Below the pieces are notes generated by a model. That model searched no databases, was not told the DNA's origin, and saw only the letters and a program-made list of their open reading frames with translations. Shown here piece by piece: positions 11,399-22,174 of a stretch of DNA of 64,000 nt; position 1 is the first letter of the stretch, and each line of letters opens with the position of its first letter. This DNA comes from Patellaria atrata CBS 101060 (taxonomy: Eukaryota; Ascomycota; Dothideomycetes; Patellariales; Patellariaceae): assembly GCA_010093705.1 (NCBI GenBank), contig MU006090.1, positions 895,817 through 959,816 on the forward strand. The letters are read 5' to 3'. A program made the translations under genes and the position numbers.

Positions 11399-12902
11399 AT
11401 GCGGTCATGGAGTCCTTACCGTAGGCCACTTGATGATCCTGTCAAGTCTCTGGTCTTGCTTTGGACCGCTTGGAAATTAGTCCTGAATTTGGTTGCAATC
11501 CTCAGTCCATTCCCTGGTTATGACACATCAACAACCATTCTCCTAAACAGCAACCGATTAGTTGGTGAGCATGAAAACCCCATTTTGCATTCGCTGTCTA
11601 GCAAGCGCTGGATCAGTAATTTCGTCAAATGGGATGCAATATACTTCTCCAGCATTGCTCAAAGAGGTTATATCTTTGAACAAGAATGGGCGTTTGGGTG
11701 GGGCTTTACACGATTGATTTCCTTAATCACTAGATGCAAGTATTCTTATCATAGAGCTATATTGAGCCTTACTAACACCAATGGATAGTCTTTTCAAAAA
11801 CGGAATTAGACGTCTCTCCAGACCGTACGGCCTGGGTTGGAGTTTCAATCTCACATGTCTCACACTTATTATCTGTTCTGGTTTTATATTGTCTCGTCCT
11901 GTCCTTGAAACACCAATCAAAGATCCCAAAAGTTGCGTTCATCACAGCTGTACTTCATATCATCTCTCCGGCCGGTTTGTTCCTATCAGCACCTTATGGA
12001 GAATCCCTATTTTCGCTCCTAAACTTCAGTGGGTTTCTCCTATACGTCCTCTCACGCAGGACTCCGTTGAGTGTGAGTAGACGCCGGTTGAAAGATGATG
12101 TGTTTCTTCTTGTTGCAGGCGTTTGCTTCGGGTTGGCTACTACCATTCGTAGTAATGGCCTGTTCAGCGGCATAATCTTTGCATATGATGTCCTAACGTC
12201 ACTACCTAATATTCTCAAAATTCTGCAAGATCCTATCGAACTCCGTAGGATAAGCTGTACCATTTTAGGTGGTATTTCGGTTGCTATAGGGTTTATGATG
12301 CCTCAATGGATTGCCTATTCGGAGTATTGTCTTGTAGGTTCTGCAACCTTGCAGCGAGAGTGGTGTACTCGCACTATCCCAAGTATATATACTTGGGTTC
12401 AAGAGAAGTATTGGTGAGTTTAAACTCTTTAGGGTGTCCAACTCAGCGCTAATCGTCTCCCTCTAGGAATGTCGGCTTTCTCCGTTATTGGACATTGTCA
12501 AATTTGCCCCTATTTCTACTAGGCGCTCCAATGTTGTTTCTATTGCTATGGTCTTCCTATATCACATTCCAGAAGAGAAATATCACGCGAGACCCAAAGG
12601 GTACAAAGACCAGATTTCCACGTCCGAACGTTGGACAAGAGCACATGTGCTTAAGGTCGTTTGCCCTCGTGCAGATTGTGTTGGCTCTGCTTGCGTTAAC
12701 GAGTTTTCATTTCCAAGTTATCACTCGAATATCCTCGGGGTACCCTCTATGGTATCTTGTTGTAGCGCAAAAGGCCGTGGCCGCCACGGCCAAAGAGGAA
12801 AACAGGGAAGACCATCACTTTGCTCAGTCCACCGTTCTTTGGATGGTTACCTATGCCGTTATACAAGGAGGATTATATGCCAGCTTTCTACCACCTGCTT
12901 GA
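11399..12902 (+). CDS. GPI18: GPI mannosyltransferase 2 (PIG-V/Gpi18)
   Basis: Transfers the second mannose onto the GPI-anchor precursor from dolichol-phosphate-mannose in the ER lumen. Exons are 11399-11735, 11789-12413 and 12467-12902, giving 465 residues with phases closing throughout. Family signatures are ISNFVKWDAIYFSSIAQRGY (residues about 74-93, with the conserved WDA/YF core) and FEQEWAFGWGFTRL just after it. Next come ISPAGLFLSAPYGESLFSLL and LATTIRSNG, which also match the PIG-V pattern. Many hydrophobic segments fit a polytopic ER membrane protein. The start is the ATG giving a short basic lead, MRSWSPYRR. Intron 1 only keeps frame if it uses a GC donor (see its own entry). Intron 2 is a standard gtgagt...ctctag intron. 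Confidence 0.9.
11736..11788 (+). other. GC-AG intron in GPI18
   Basis: The 53-bp intron starts gcaagt, the textbook GC-donor consensus, and ends gatag. A ttactaac branch site lies just before the acceptor. Splicing here leaves exon 1 in phase 1 and continues as ITR-FFSKTELDVSP, in frame with the rest of the protein. The only nearby GT (11740-11741) gives the wrong phase and a frameshift. Confidence 0.75.
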
Positions 12903-13320
12903 TTAAATCTAATGACAAGGACTGTCAACCCTCTCAGGCCTAGAACTTGCGATGACATCTATATTTTGCGTCTGGATCTCGTGAGCAGCTTCTCCACGTC
13001 GACAGCGTAAACAAATGGATGGCTCTGTCTGAGGAATTGTTGTGACGGAAGCGGAGAAATCTGAATACAATCATCTTCAAGCGTCATCACCGTCCGCCAC
13101 TGTTTCGATCGATGCTGATGAAAGCGAAAGAGGTGGTCCATCGTTGAGGTATATTTCCAATAGTAGAAGCGAACGTCGTTCGAGCCACTCAGTTTAGTTA
13201 ATGCCTTGCGGTTTTAGGGGAATTTGGCTCTAGACCGTCTTGTGGTCATCCAATCACCAATAGGTTTGTCTCTTGGACTCACAGGATAGGTAGTAACATG
13301 CACCAATTCAGCACGGCCTG

Positions 13321-13680
13321 TTACAGCCGCAGAGCTCCCCTTTTCATGTAACCAATGACCCAAAAGCCAAAAGTGGCAATCAAGAAATGCGCGAGGATTT
13401 GGTCATACGTGTCGGTACCTAAAATACGGGCAGTGTTTCGTTGTATCCTTAGATCTCCAATCACGATGACATGTTGAATAGACAACGGCAGCAGCACAGA
13501 GTACGAAACCAAATCCCCAAATCCATTAGAACGGAACGTGTAGCCCTTTGCCCTAGAACAGAACTTCTCGTCGGGAAACGAACTAGATGGAAATCTTTAT
13601 TACTGATTGCAAATCGATAAGCTTTCCAGTCAATTGATACCAGAGTCTGGCGAGTGCAGCATCCACAGCATTTTCACCAG
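13321..13680 (-). pseudogene. possible decayed membrane-protein fragment
   Basis: Minus strand 13590-13321 is open for about 85 codons. It includes the hydrophobic stretch LVSYSVLLPLSIQHVIVIGD, then ILAHFLIATFGFWVIGYMKR close to a stop. Just upstream (about 13680-13590) another frame reads ENAVDAALARLWYQLTGKLI, which also looks like real protein. The two pieces are in different frames and I found no ordinary intron joining them: the GTAATA to CTAG interval is too short. A frame-shifted relic or one missed exon boundary are both possible. Family unknown. Confidence 0.25.
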
Positions 13681-14838
13681 TATACAGCTCGCATCACTCT
13701 AAATCGTCAAGTACTCATCATGTCCAGGACATTGCTCCTCGGCCGTTGTGTATCGTTGTGCAGTAGTCTAAACGAGGAGGCATTTCCATGTTTCTACTGT
13801 CGTGCTACTTATCATCACCTAACTTAACATGTACTGCAGATACGGCACCAGTCACTATAATTCAATTTCATCGAAAGATCGGGTATCTACATGTCCCCCG
13901 CGTATCTCATCTGTTTTTGTGTTACTTGGCTGTCATTTTCACTCACATCTGTACATCTGATGTAATGTTTCATGTAGCAGCAGGGCAGGCACTTTCATAT
14001 TTTCCCGTCTTTAAATGTTCTAGTTCAACCTATCTCCGCTTTGTTAAGCTCAAATCCTTTTCTCATCTAAGAGGTGATTCCAAGTTCGATCCCTTTACTA
14101 CATTTGCTGTGCTGCATTGATGTATGAAGCCACCAATATCCTTCCGTGCAACAACGTCTCGAGCCTGGAGAAACTTCGCACAAGTTTCAGCCCTGTCCTA
14201 ATTCATAAATCCGGCCAGTGTATGTCGACTTGGTCGAGGCCATCGAATAAGGCGGATAACAAGTAAACGTCACGGGAAATTGTATGGAATAAGGTAGAGA
14301 TTGGGTGTGGACCACCTCAGCTCGCACTGTTGATATGGCTCACAGATATGGTACCTGCCTTGTGTAACCTTGTCTATGATGTTGTATCACAGAGGCTGAT
14401 GCTGTCCAATTTTACACCGCACAAGCTCATGTGCTCCAGAATTACTCCCATCATGTTTGGTGGAATAGAATGAGCACTCAAGCAATTCCCATGCTCTAAG
14501 ATATGACGGATTATTGCAATATGATGTCCGGCAGAGGTAAAGTTACAAGAATATGTTACTCCAGAAAACTTCAGCCATCCATGTACGATGAGAAGTCAGA
14601 CGTTTCTTTTTCCATTTTGGCTGTGTCGTGAATCCAAACGAGGTAGCTGCAAGGGACTGAGACCGGGGAGTATCTCATGAGGAGAGCCTTCATCTCCTAC
14701 TTTGGAAAGAACCATCTGGTGAAAGTGAACCAAGCTTGTAACTGAATGTCGAGGCTTTTCGGGAAATCACTTAAAGAGGTCTAACTCCATCGCAACTACC
14801 CGTTCAAGATTCAATAACGAACGGACCTACTTCGATTC

Positions 14839-14846
14839 ATATAAAA
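14839..14846 (+). promoter_or_regulatory. TATA-like box
   Basis: atataaaa lies 90 bp upstream of the preferred ATG of the secreted cysteine-rich gene, followed by a C/T-rich tract, a usual fungal core-promoter layout. Confidence 0.45.
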
Positions 14847-14935
14847 CCCTTCTTCTCTTCATCTTTCTCTTCTCCTCGACTTTCTTCACCTCGTCTCCTC
14901 GTCATATGCTCAATAAGTTTCAAACACTCGCTATC

Positions 14936-16085
14936 ATGAAGTTTACACCTATCATCCTCCTATCACTGGCTCACAATGCATTTGCAGCACTCGCTGGACG
15001 TGCGGTCTGTAACGCCGATAACTGCGCTCGAGCAGTGACTGGAACTCGTCGAGGTCCAGAGCACGTTTCGTCAGCAAGGGCAGATTGCTCAAGCTTCATG
15101 GCGGCAACCGTTGTAGTTTACCCAAAGTAGGCTTCTGAAATCTTACTGTGTGATATCTCATCAGCTAAACCATTACACAGTACAACGGCAACTTACACTG
15201 ATGTTGTTACCGCTACCATCACCATTACCCCTTCGTTTCAACTGGCACGACGTCAGGCCACAACAACATTCGAGGGTAACGCCACGACAAGATCGCTTCC
15301 AGCATATGCGTCACCATGCAACGGTGATTACTCACGATATGCCAGTGCATGTTCTTGCTGGGGTATCAACGCAACGACGGTAACATCCAGTGCAGTAAGA
15401 CCTCACCCTTCTTCAATTCACAAACAGAAATGCTTATCATCATCGACGTATAGCCATCTTCAGTCACCGTCACTGAGTACACGACCATTACTGAAGTTGC
15501 ATCAGTGAATTCAACGTCAACAACTTCGTCAAGCACTAGCTTGAACTCAACTTCTAGCACAAGTGAAAGCACAACCCCAACTCCAACCACTACTGTCTGC
15601 CCTCCATTCCAAACTGAATGTAGCGGCGAATGCGTTGACACCCTTGTCGACGAGACCAACTGTGGTGTTTGCGGCAACGTTGTAAGTTCATATCTCCGAG
15701 CCCTACGCCCTACCACTTACTCACTCGACGTCCTAACTCTCTTCAGTGCTCTAGCGGAACCTGTACCAATGGTGTCTGTGCCTCTGCTGCCTGTGAAGCC
15801 TCAAGCTGTGGCAACTTTAGCTTCTGTGCTTCCGGTGCACCCTGCATCTGTGCTTCAACAGCTGACAGCACAGGCTTCTGTATTGACGGCAACACATCTT
15901 GCGGCGTACTATCAGACTGTGCGACTAGTGCTGATTGTGCCGAAGGCCAGGTCTGTGCGGTCAATTCCTGCTGTGCCAGGAACGTCTGCATAGGCAGTGG
16001 CGGGTGCGACAATGACAGTGCACCGCCGAGGATCTTTGCAAAGAGGAGCCGCGCAGGAACCGTTGGAGGATTCGGGATGATCTAA
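14936..16085 (+). CDS. secreted cysteine-rich protein with Ser/Thr mucin-like linker
   Basis: Exons are 14936-15126, 15181-15394, 15454-15681 and 15747-16085 (323 residues; all phases close). The start MKFTPIILLSLAHNAFAALA is a clean signal peptide. An in-frame ATG at 14906 would add ten residues and weaken it, so 14936 is preferred. After it come CNADNCARAVTGTRRGP and RADCSSFMAAT, a pattern common at the N terminus of ascomycete secreted proteins. Next are a dibasic Kex2-like site (ARRQ), then YASACSCWGINATT, then a Thr/Ser-rich probably O-glycosylated linker. The C-terminal third is Cys-rich (about 25 Cys), with CPPFQTECSGECVDTLVDET and repeated short C...C..C units, ending in a Lys/Arg-containing tail. 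No catalytic motif is visible. A wall-associated, adhesive or effector-like role is inference. Confidence 0.8.
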
Positions 16086-18586
16086 TGCTGGCAAAGGTAC
16101 TAGGTAGTGTTCTCTGAAGTGGTGATGTGCATGCTTGCAGATGTCAAAACATGTGACCCGAGGTAGCTAACAGGGTAAAGTATTGTCTCAGTGAGAGACA
16201 AGGCGAAATATTTTCGATTCGGAACTTTCCTTCATTTCGATTGTACATCGTTAGTAGTTTTTTCAAATACAGTATTGATCTCGGATGTAGAAGTCTCGCA
16301 TATGACCACATAATTCGACTGGAAAGACCTCATCATCTCAGCGGCAAAAACTTCGTTATTGGCAATGACAAAATGCATCATGGACGGGAAATTGTAACTG
16401 AAGTCTTGGTTTACTTTAGACTAACTTAGGACTCTTTAGATGGATTTTAGCGAAAATATACTTCGTATTTCATCTTTGTTATTGGAATCTTCAAGAAGTT
16501 GGATAAACAGGGAGGGAGGGAACGATAGAAAATGAATTGTTCCTAAATATCAAAACGATTCGCCCTGAAGGAAGGAGAATTGTTTCATGTCGAACATAAG
16601 AAAGTACGATTTGCTGGCGATTGACTAGAGTGATGGAGAAGATAGCATGTATATTGAGGCACTTCTTCTATCGAGGTTTACTGTATACGCTTATCGTAAA
16701 TGTATGCAGATGGCACCCGGTTTTCAAACCATCGAAACAAAACGTCCACTGTAGTTATCAACCAAAAGCTATAGCGGAAGAAAACGAGGAAACTGATGAG
16801 ATTTTAACGTAAAACTTTGCTATTGTTTATAACTGAGATGATGAAAGATGGATACATAATCATAAGCTAAGAGAACCTCTTACTAAATAGTACTTTTCTT
16901 CGGTTTACTTAGTAGTAGTGAAAATTTAGGATATCCAGTATTTTACTGGCTGTATCGGGCTACCAGCATTCAAGGGATAGGTTTATGTCTCTATGTCCGT
17001 AAGAGGCTCTGGAATCCCTCCACCTATAAATCATATACCTGCAGATGGACAACCATGTCGAATGTTAAGATGGTTTCCAATATTATATTTGTCTTCTAGT
17101 CCCACTAACAGGGCCTAATGTGGCCGCTCCATTAAGGTTATGCGAGACTGGCCTTCCTCATATATAGAGATGTGTATGGACGATATCGATGCCACGTATT
17201 GCTGTCTTCTTAAGAATTTCGGAAAAGATTGTACTCTACATGATTCAGGGTCTGCAGGCCGTTTAACAATGCATGTAAGAGCATATAGATCTGATAGGTC
17301 GTTGAACTGCAGGTTGTTCAACGAAAAATGCCACTAAGATCTGGAGTACTGATATATCTATAGCTAATTGGAGATTAGCCCTACAGATAATTAAATGGCA
17401 TAGGATAAGGTAATACGGTCCTGAAGTAGCCTCTATCCGAGCTTCCTATCCTAAGGTGGTTGTGGGATTGGCATAGGCACTATGTAGATTTGTCGATCTC
17501 TCGGCTTCAGAATATACAGAATCCATATATGATATTCTAGAAGATAAATCAGGCTGATTAGAGGACCAATGGGGTACAAGTCTATTCTTCTGGCCATAGT
17601 AACGCAAGCTGGGAATTTTGCCTCGGGGTCCTACGGTACTGGATTGTACAGTACGGTATAATAAGACCTCGATTTCTCCCGTTCTCACTCCCGGCTCTTA
17701 TCCGCGGAAGCCTCCTGCAGGCGCAATGATGAATGTACAGTTAATCCAACAAGGGGTGAGAGGCAAAGGATCATTTCGCGCTATCGGATGTAGCATGCAT
17801 TCCCCTCAAATACGGACAGGGAAAGGCGCCATCGGGGTCTACTGCAAGAGGGTCTACTGCAAGACACGGAATATCTGGAGGAGGGTTAGCGTGGATGGAG
17901 GCACTTGTATGCATTCTGGGTTGAAATATACCATATAATGGAAACAGGTTGAGTACTGGACTGTCCATACTTCCATAAAGGGGCAAGGAGAAGGAATGGC
18001 TCAAGTGTTTACAGAACCATGAATGCTCATTTTAGTACTATTTTAAAGATTGGCTTCATATAGCAGTTTAGATCTTGGTCTAATAACCGAGCGGATGCTT
18101 TGTGAATTTGTAGTTGCCGCGTTCGCCTGGCAAGAAATAATGACGAGGTCATAAGTGAGGTTGAAAGACTGAAGTGACGCCTAGAACGCCACGATGCAGG
18201 ATATTGTTCTTGATAAAGGTAAACTACACCTGTGCTTCCTCTAGTTGCGTTTATTCTTTCTATACTTTCTGTGCCTATCAACATTCTCAGCTTAGTTCTA
18301 CTTATAGTTCACTTACAAACATTTAGTTTACTGCCCTTAAGTCATCCGATTCGCCGCATTCCATACTCCGCATACGGGCCGTGGGGAATCCCAGCAAGGA
18401 CCTTGGGCCAAGGGTGGGCAGGACTAAGGACCCAACCTAAGGACAGCTCTTTTAACTCTATCAAACTTTCAACGAGGAAACTCCTGCTTTCCCCGCCGTA
18501 GGCTTGCCTCTCTTAGGAATTCTCGATCCAAGTTCTGCACCAGGAGTCTACCTACAACCTGTTCTAGAAACGCTTCATCCTTCATC
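16086..18586. other. intergenic, about 2.5 kb
   Basis: No convincing gene on either strand. It contains a small perfect 15-bp tandem duplication (17835-17864). Frames of 60-106 codons lack motifs. Confidence 0.45.
17835..17864 (+). repeat. 15-bp tandem duplication, two perfect copies
   Basis: gggtctactgcaaga is present twice head to tail with no mismatch. Confidence 0.9.
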
Positions 18587-19611
18587 ATGTCGATAAAGTA
18601 CGTATCTTCTCTACTCTATCACACGCATACCCTTTCTGTTCTCAGTTTCCTTGATCATTTTCCAGCTATCATACCTATATACTCGCTTTCTTAAACTCTG
18701 TCTGGCATCTTATTGTATACCTGGCGTCGTTCTAAGTGACTTAACATGTTGCTAAAACGATCTCGCGTTCGCAAAACTAGTTGGGTGATGCTTGAAGAGA
18801 ACGGCTTCGTACCTTTACCGGGCGAGCAACCGATTTATACATCCCCTCCTCGAACTTCTCTCTCACTGCACTCCCTAAACAAGTACCCCGGAAAAGAGCC
18901 TTTCTCGTTACAGAGCTCGGCGGGTGTCATATATTTGACGAACCGAAGGGTACAATCGCCTTGTCAAAGCGAACTCCAGGACATTGGCTAACCTAAAAGT
19001 AGATAGTATACCTTCCCGCGTCACCCACACCGCAACTGAAGTCCTTCGCCGCACCTATCCTCAATCTACACGATACCCACGTAACCGCACCTTTCTTCGG
19101 ACCGAATGTATGGACGGCATTAGTTCAGCCGGTTGCGGGAGGTGGCATACCCCCCCAACATCCAGCACTAGAGCTTAAAATGACATTCAAAGATGGTGGA
19201 GCCTTTGATTTTCATACAGCATTCGAAAGGATAAAGGAGAGATTACAGCAAGCAGTAGAAATAGCTAGGGAAAGCGGATATGCAACGGGTGATGGGTCAG
19301 AATCTGGAGGTGCTAGAGGCGGAGGAGCTCTCTCCGGAGTGAACCTTGATGCTGTGACCCTGGATGACTTACCTGCGTATGAAGCATCTGGAGCGTCTCC
19401 GCAAGTTCATCCCTCAAGCCCACTCGGATCGCCTACGGATGGCACCGCTTTTGGCGCACCATCAACCTCACTTCCTGTAGCAGGCGGAAGCGTTCCACAT
19501 AGCCCGCAGCTGAACAACTTCAGCCCACCTGCAGAGCCACCGCCAGGGTATGAGGAGGTTCAACGTGGAAGCATCGCGGATGAGCTTGAACGGCGCTTGC
19601 GGGCACCTTGA
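18587..19611 (+). CDS. WBP2-like GRAM-domain protein with C-terminal PPxY motif
   Basis: Exons are 18587-18597, 18781-18949 and 19003-19611 (262 residues; phases close). The first coding exon is only 11 nt, giving MSI plus two bases. Splicing yields MSINWVMLEENGFVPLPGEQ, the typical start of fungal WW-domain-binding-protein-2 homologues. The GRAM-like core follows, with FSLQSSAGVIYLTNRRIVYL, FGPNVWTALVQPVAGGGIPP and ELKMTFKDGGAFDFHTAFER. The C-terminal third is Gly/Ser/Pro-rich and carries AEPPPGYEEV, a PPxY motif that WW domains (for example of Rsp5/Nedd4 ligases) bind. Likely role: a membrane-lipid-associated adaptor for WW-domain proteins, inferred from the family. Intron 2 is 53 bp with a ggctaacc branch site. 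Confidence 0.88.
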
Positions 19612-20165
19612 TATATCAATTCGAGCGCCCCATTGGCTTTGCCGCGCGTGCCTTGGGCGAGAGTTGCCGATGCTCCGCATTCTCGATCTTAAGGTATATG
19701 GCTCTGAACGGGCTAGCAAGGCGTTCTAGGTGCACTCTGTTGGGATCCATCTTAAGGAAAGGATTTTTATGGGTGGTTCATCTTTCATTCCGTTATCCAA
19801 GCTCGTAATGGGGTACAGACGGGAGGCATATGAATTGTAAGATGCTTACCGTAATACTTTACTATAAATACCATTATTACAGATGGTTTTCGCTCCCCGG
19901 TCATGTGAATATGCATTGCTGAACAGGATCTAGCATGTGAAAGAAGCTTACCCCAGACTGCCAAGCCGCCAAACCAAACGCGGAAAGCCGCGGTATGTTT
20001 GAGGGCGCCCGACATCATCAACGCTCGGACTTGGACGTGACAGTCGATGGCAATAAAGCCCTCACTTCCGCTCCCTCGGCACTGTAACTGTCCTTAAAAT
20101 CCACCTAGCCTTTTAAACTCTTTCTCCGACTCTTACCCTCTTCATTTTCATCAATAACCTCAACT
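19612..20165. other. intergenic, about 550 bp
   Basis: Space between the WBP2-like gene and the thiolase, holding the thiolase promoter and a C/T-rich 5' UTR. No gene or clear motif seen. Confidence 0.4.
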
Positions 20166-21655
20166 ATGGCGAATCAAGCCGGAAAACGCTCTGCTGGTAG
20201 GTCTACGGCTAGGTCTCACAGCGAGGCAATGCATATGCTGACAATATGAAGCTCAAGACCGTCTATCGCAGGTTTCAAACCATCTAAGATCTTCTGAAGC
20301 AGATATACCTCGGGGAAGGGAAGCTCTGTTTGAAAAGCATCCTGATGATGTACGTAGAATTATCCCTCCATTCTGCACTCGAAACAGACAACTTAACCAA
20401 CACCTACCCTACATATCTAACGATTATTCCCATCGTTGGACAAGGCATGAGGACCTATGATATCGTTATCTTCTCTTTTCTAATGTGTCTGTAGATTGTT
20501 GTAACATGTGCCCTTCGTACAGCTATCACAAAAGGCGGCCGTGGAGGCTTCAAGGACACTGCCGCAGCTGATCTTCTCCATGGAGCCTTCAAAGCGCTCC
20601 TTGAACGTTCCAAAATCGATCCTGCCCTCGTTGAAGATATCGCCGTCGGATGTGTCCTTGCTCCTGGAGGCGGTGCCACTGAGTACCGCGCTGCAGCCAT
20701 CGCTGCGGGGTTCCCAGTTACCTCTGCCGTAAAGAGTCTGAACAGACAATGCAGTAGCGGTCTACAAGCGTGCGTAGATATTGCGAATGCGATCACGGCC
20801 GGCATGATTGAGATCGGTGTTGGGGCTGGTGTCGAGAGCATGAGCTCCCAGTACGGCCCACAAGCTGTGACCGAGTTCTCCGACCTCCTAAACTCCGTAC
20901 CAGAGAGCAAAAACTGCACCGTACCCATGGGCGTGCTGTCTGAAAAGATGGCCAAGGAGAAGAAGATTGCACGTAACAGGCAGGATGCCTTTGCTGCCTC
21001 CTCGTTCCAGAAAGCCGAAGCTGCTCAAAAGGCAGGACTATTCGATGAGGAGATTGCGGCTCTGAAGGTCAAATATACAGATCCCAAAACCGACGAGGAG
21101 AAGGAGATCACCGTCTCGAAAGATGATGGCGTAAGGCCGGGCATGACGCCCGAATCTCTCGCCAAGATCAAGGCCGCTTTCTCCAAAGACGGTTCCATCC
21201 ACGCTGGCAACGCGTCTCAGATCTCGGACGGTGCTGCTGCGGTCCTCCTTATGAAGCGTTCAACTGCCTTACGCCTGAACCAACCTATTCTAGGCAAATA
21301 CGTCACTGCCACCGTCGCCGGTGTACCACCTCTCCTCATGGGTGTTGGCCCTGCAGCCGCCATTCCCCCCGCACTAAAGAGAGTAGGTATCACGGTCGAC
21401 GACGTCGATATCTTCGAGATCAACGAGGCGTTTGCGAGTCAGTGTCTCTTCTGCGTCGAGCAACTTGGAATCGATGCGAAGAAGGTGAATCCTAAGGGTG
21501 GCGCTATCGCGTTTGGACATCCACTTGGGTGTACGGGCGCGAGGCAGATCAGTACGCTGTTGTACGAGCTCAGGAGGACCGGGAAGAGAGTCGGGGTTAG
21601 TAGTATGTGTGTAGGCACGGGAATGGGTATGGCTGCTGTTTGGGTGGCGGAGTAA
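20166..21655 (+). CDS. POT1: peroxisomal 3-ketoacyl-CoA thiolase with PTS2 signal
   Basis: Last step of peroxisomal fatty-acid beta-oxidation: cleaves 3-ketoacyl-CoA to acetyl-CoA and a shortened acyl-CoA. Exons are 20166-20196, 20252-20349 and 20495-21655 (429 residues, the usual family length; phases close). The N terminus carries RLSQVSNHL, an exact R-L-x5-H-L PTS2 peroxisome signal for Pex7, starting at residue 14. Catalytic motifs are complete: nucleophile Cys in SLNRQCSSGLQAC, the NEAFA motif in EINEAFASQ, the His in GGAIAFGHPLGCTGARQ, and the second Cys in MCVGTGMGMAAVW. DDIVVTCALRTAITKGGRGG marks the start of the thiolase fold. PTS2 sits immediately after intron 1, so correct splicing of that intron decides targeting. 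Confidence 0.95.
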
Positions 21656-22174
21656 ATTACGGTAAAAGTGCGCTGTGTATTATACGAGTGCGTTTAACGT
21701 AGGCATTGAGGTGATCTTGGATGAATGTAAGTCTAGGTATTGTATATAGGGACGGTAGAACTCTGCACGGAGCAATTATACGATTAAAAAGTCTCATATG
21801 AAATGCCTGCTCTGCTGTACCGTATAACATGATGTCCGCCCTTGTCAAACCCCGAGCAGCAATTTGCAGAACATACTATGCACTGGTATCTCAGATCAAA
21901 GAGTTTACACCCATGATTCCATCCCATCTCCTTTTATATCCCCTCCACCCAAGGAAAGCAAATGGAAAGAGCGATAGCGGCGCCATTCTCTAGAAGTGAC
22001 CTTTTCCCGTCCACAATAACATAAAAAACATAGAATGACGCCGCCAGACAAAGTACCAGAAGTGACAGACAAACCGCCCGCCCCACACAGGTTAAGCCGC
22101 CCATGATTTCAACACGAGGTACCGCCCTATCCGAAACAGAAAAAAGCGCAGAATTCAAGTAATCTTTCCGCCTT
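21656..22174. other. intergenic between convergent genes, about 520 bp
   Basis: Shared 3' region of the thiolase (plus) and the F-box gene (minus). No gene or other element seen. Confidence 0.5.

Larger units (their letters stand above)
12903..14935. other. intergenic, about 2 kb, with a possible coding remnant
   Basis: Between GPI18 and the secreted protein. It holds a minus-strand protein-like remnant (separate entry) and, at its right end, a TATA-like box for the next gene. Nothing else supportable is seen. Confidence 0.45.

Noticed and set aside
12073-12118. Possible extra intron in GPI18 (gtgagt ... ttgttgcag, 46 bp)
   Set aside because: Removing it breaks the frame, and the sequence reads through as family-consistent protein (SRRRLKDDVFLLVAGVCFGL).
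14906-14935. Upstream ATG for the secreted cysteine-rich protein
   Set aside because: In frame, but it places ten polar and mixed residues before the signal peptide; the ATG at 14936 gives a standard signal.
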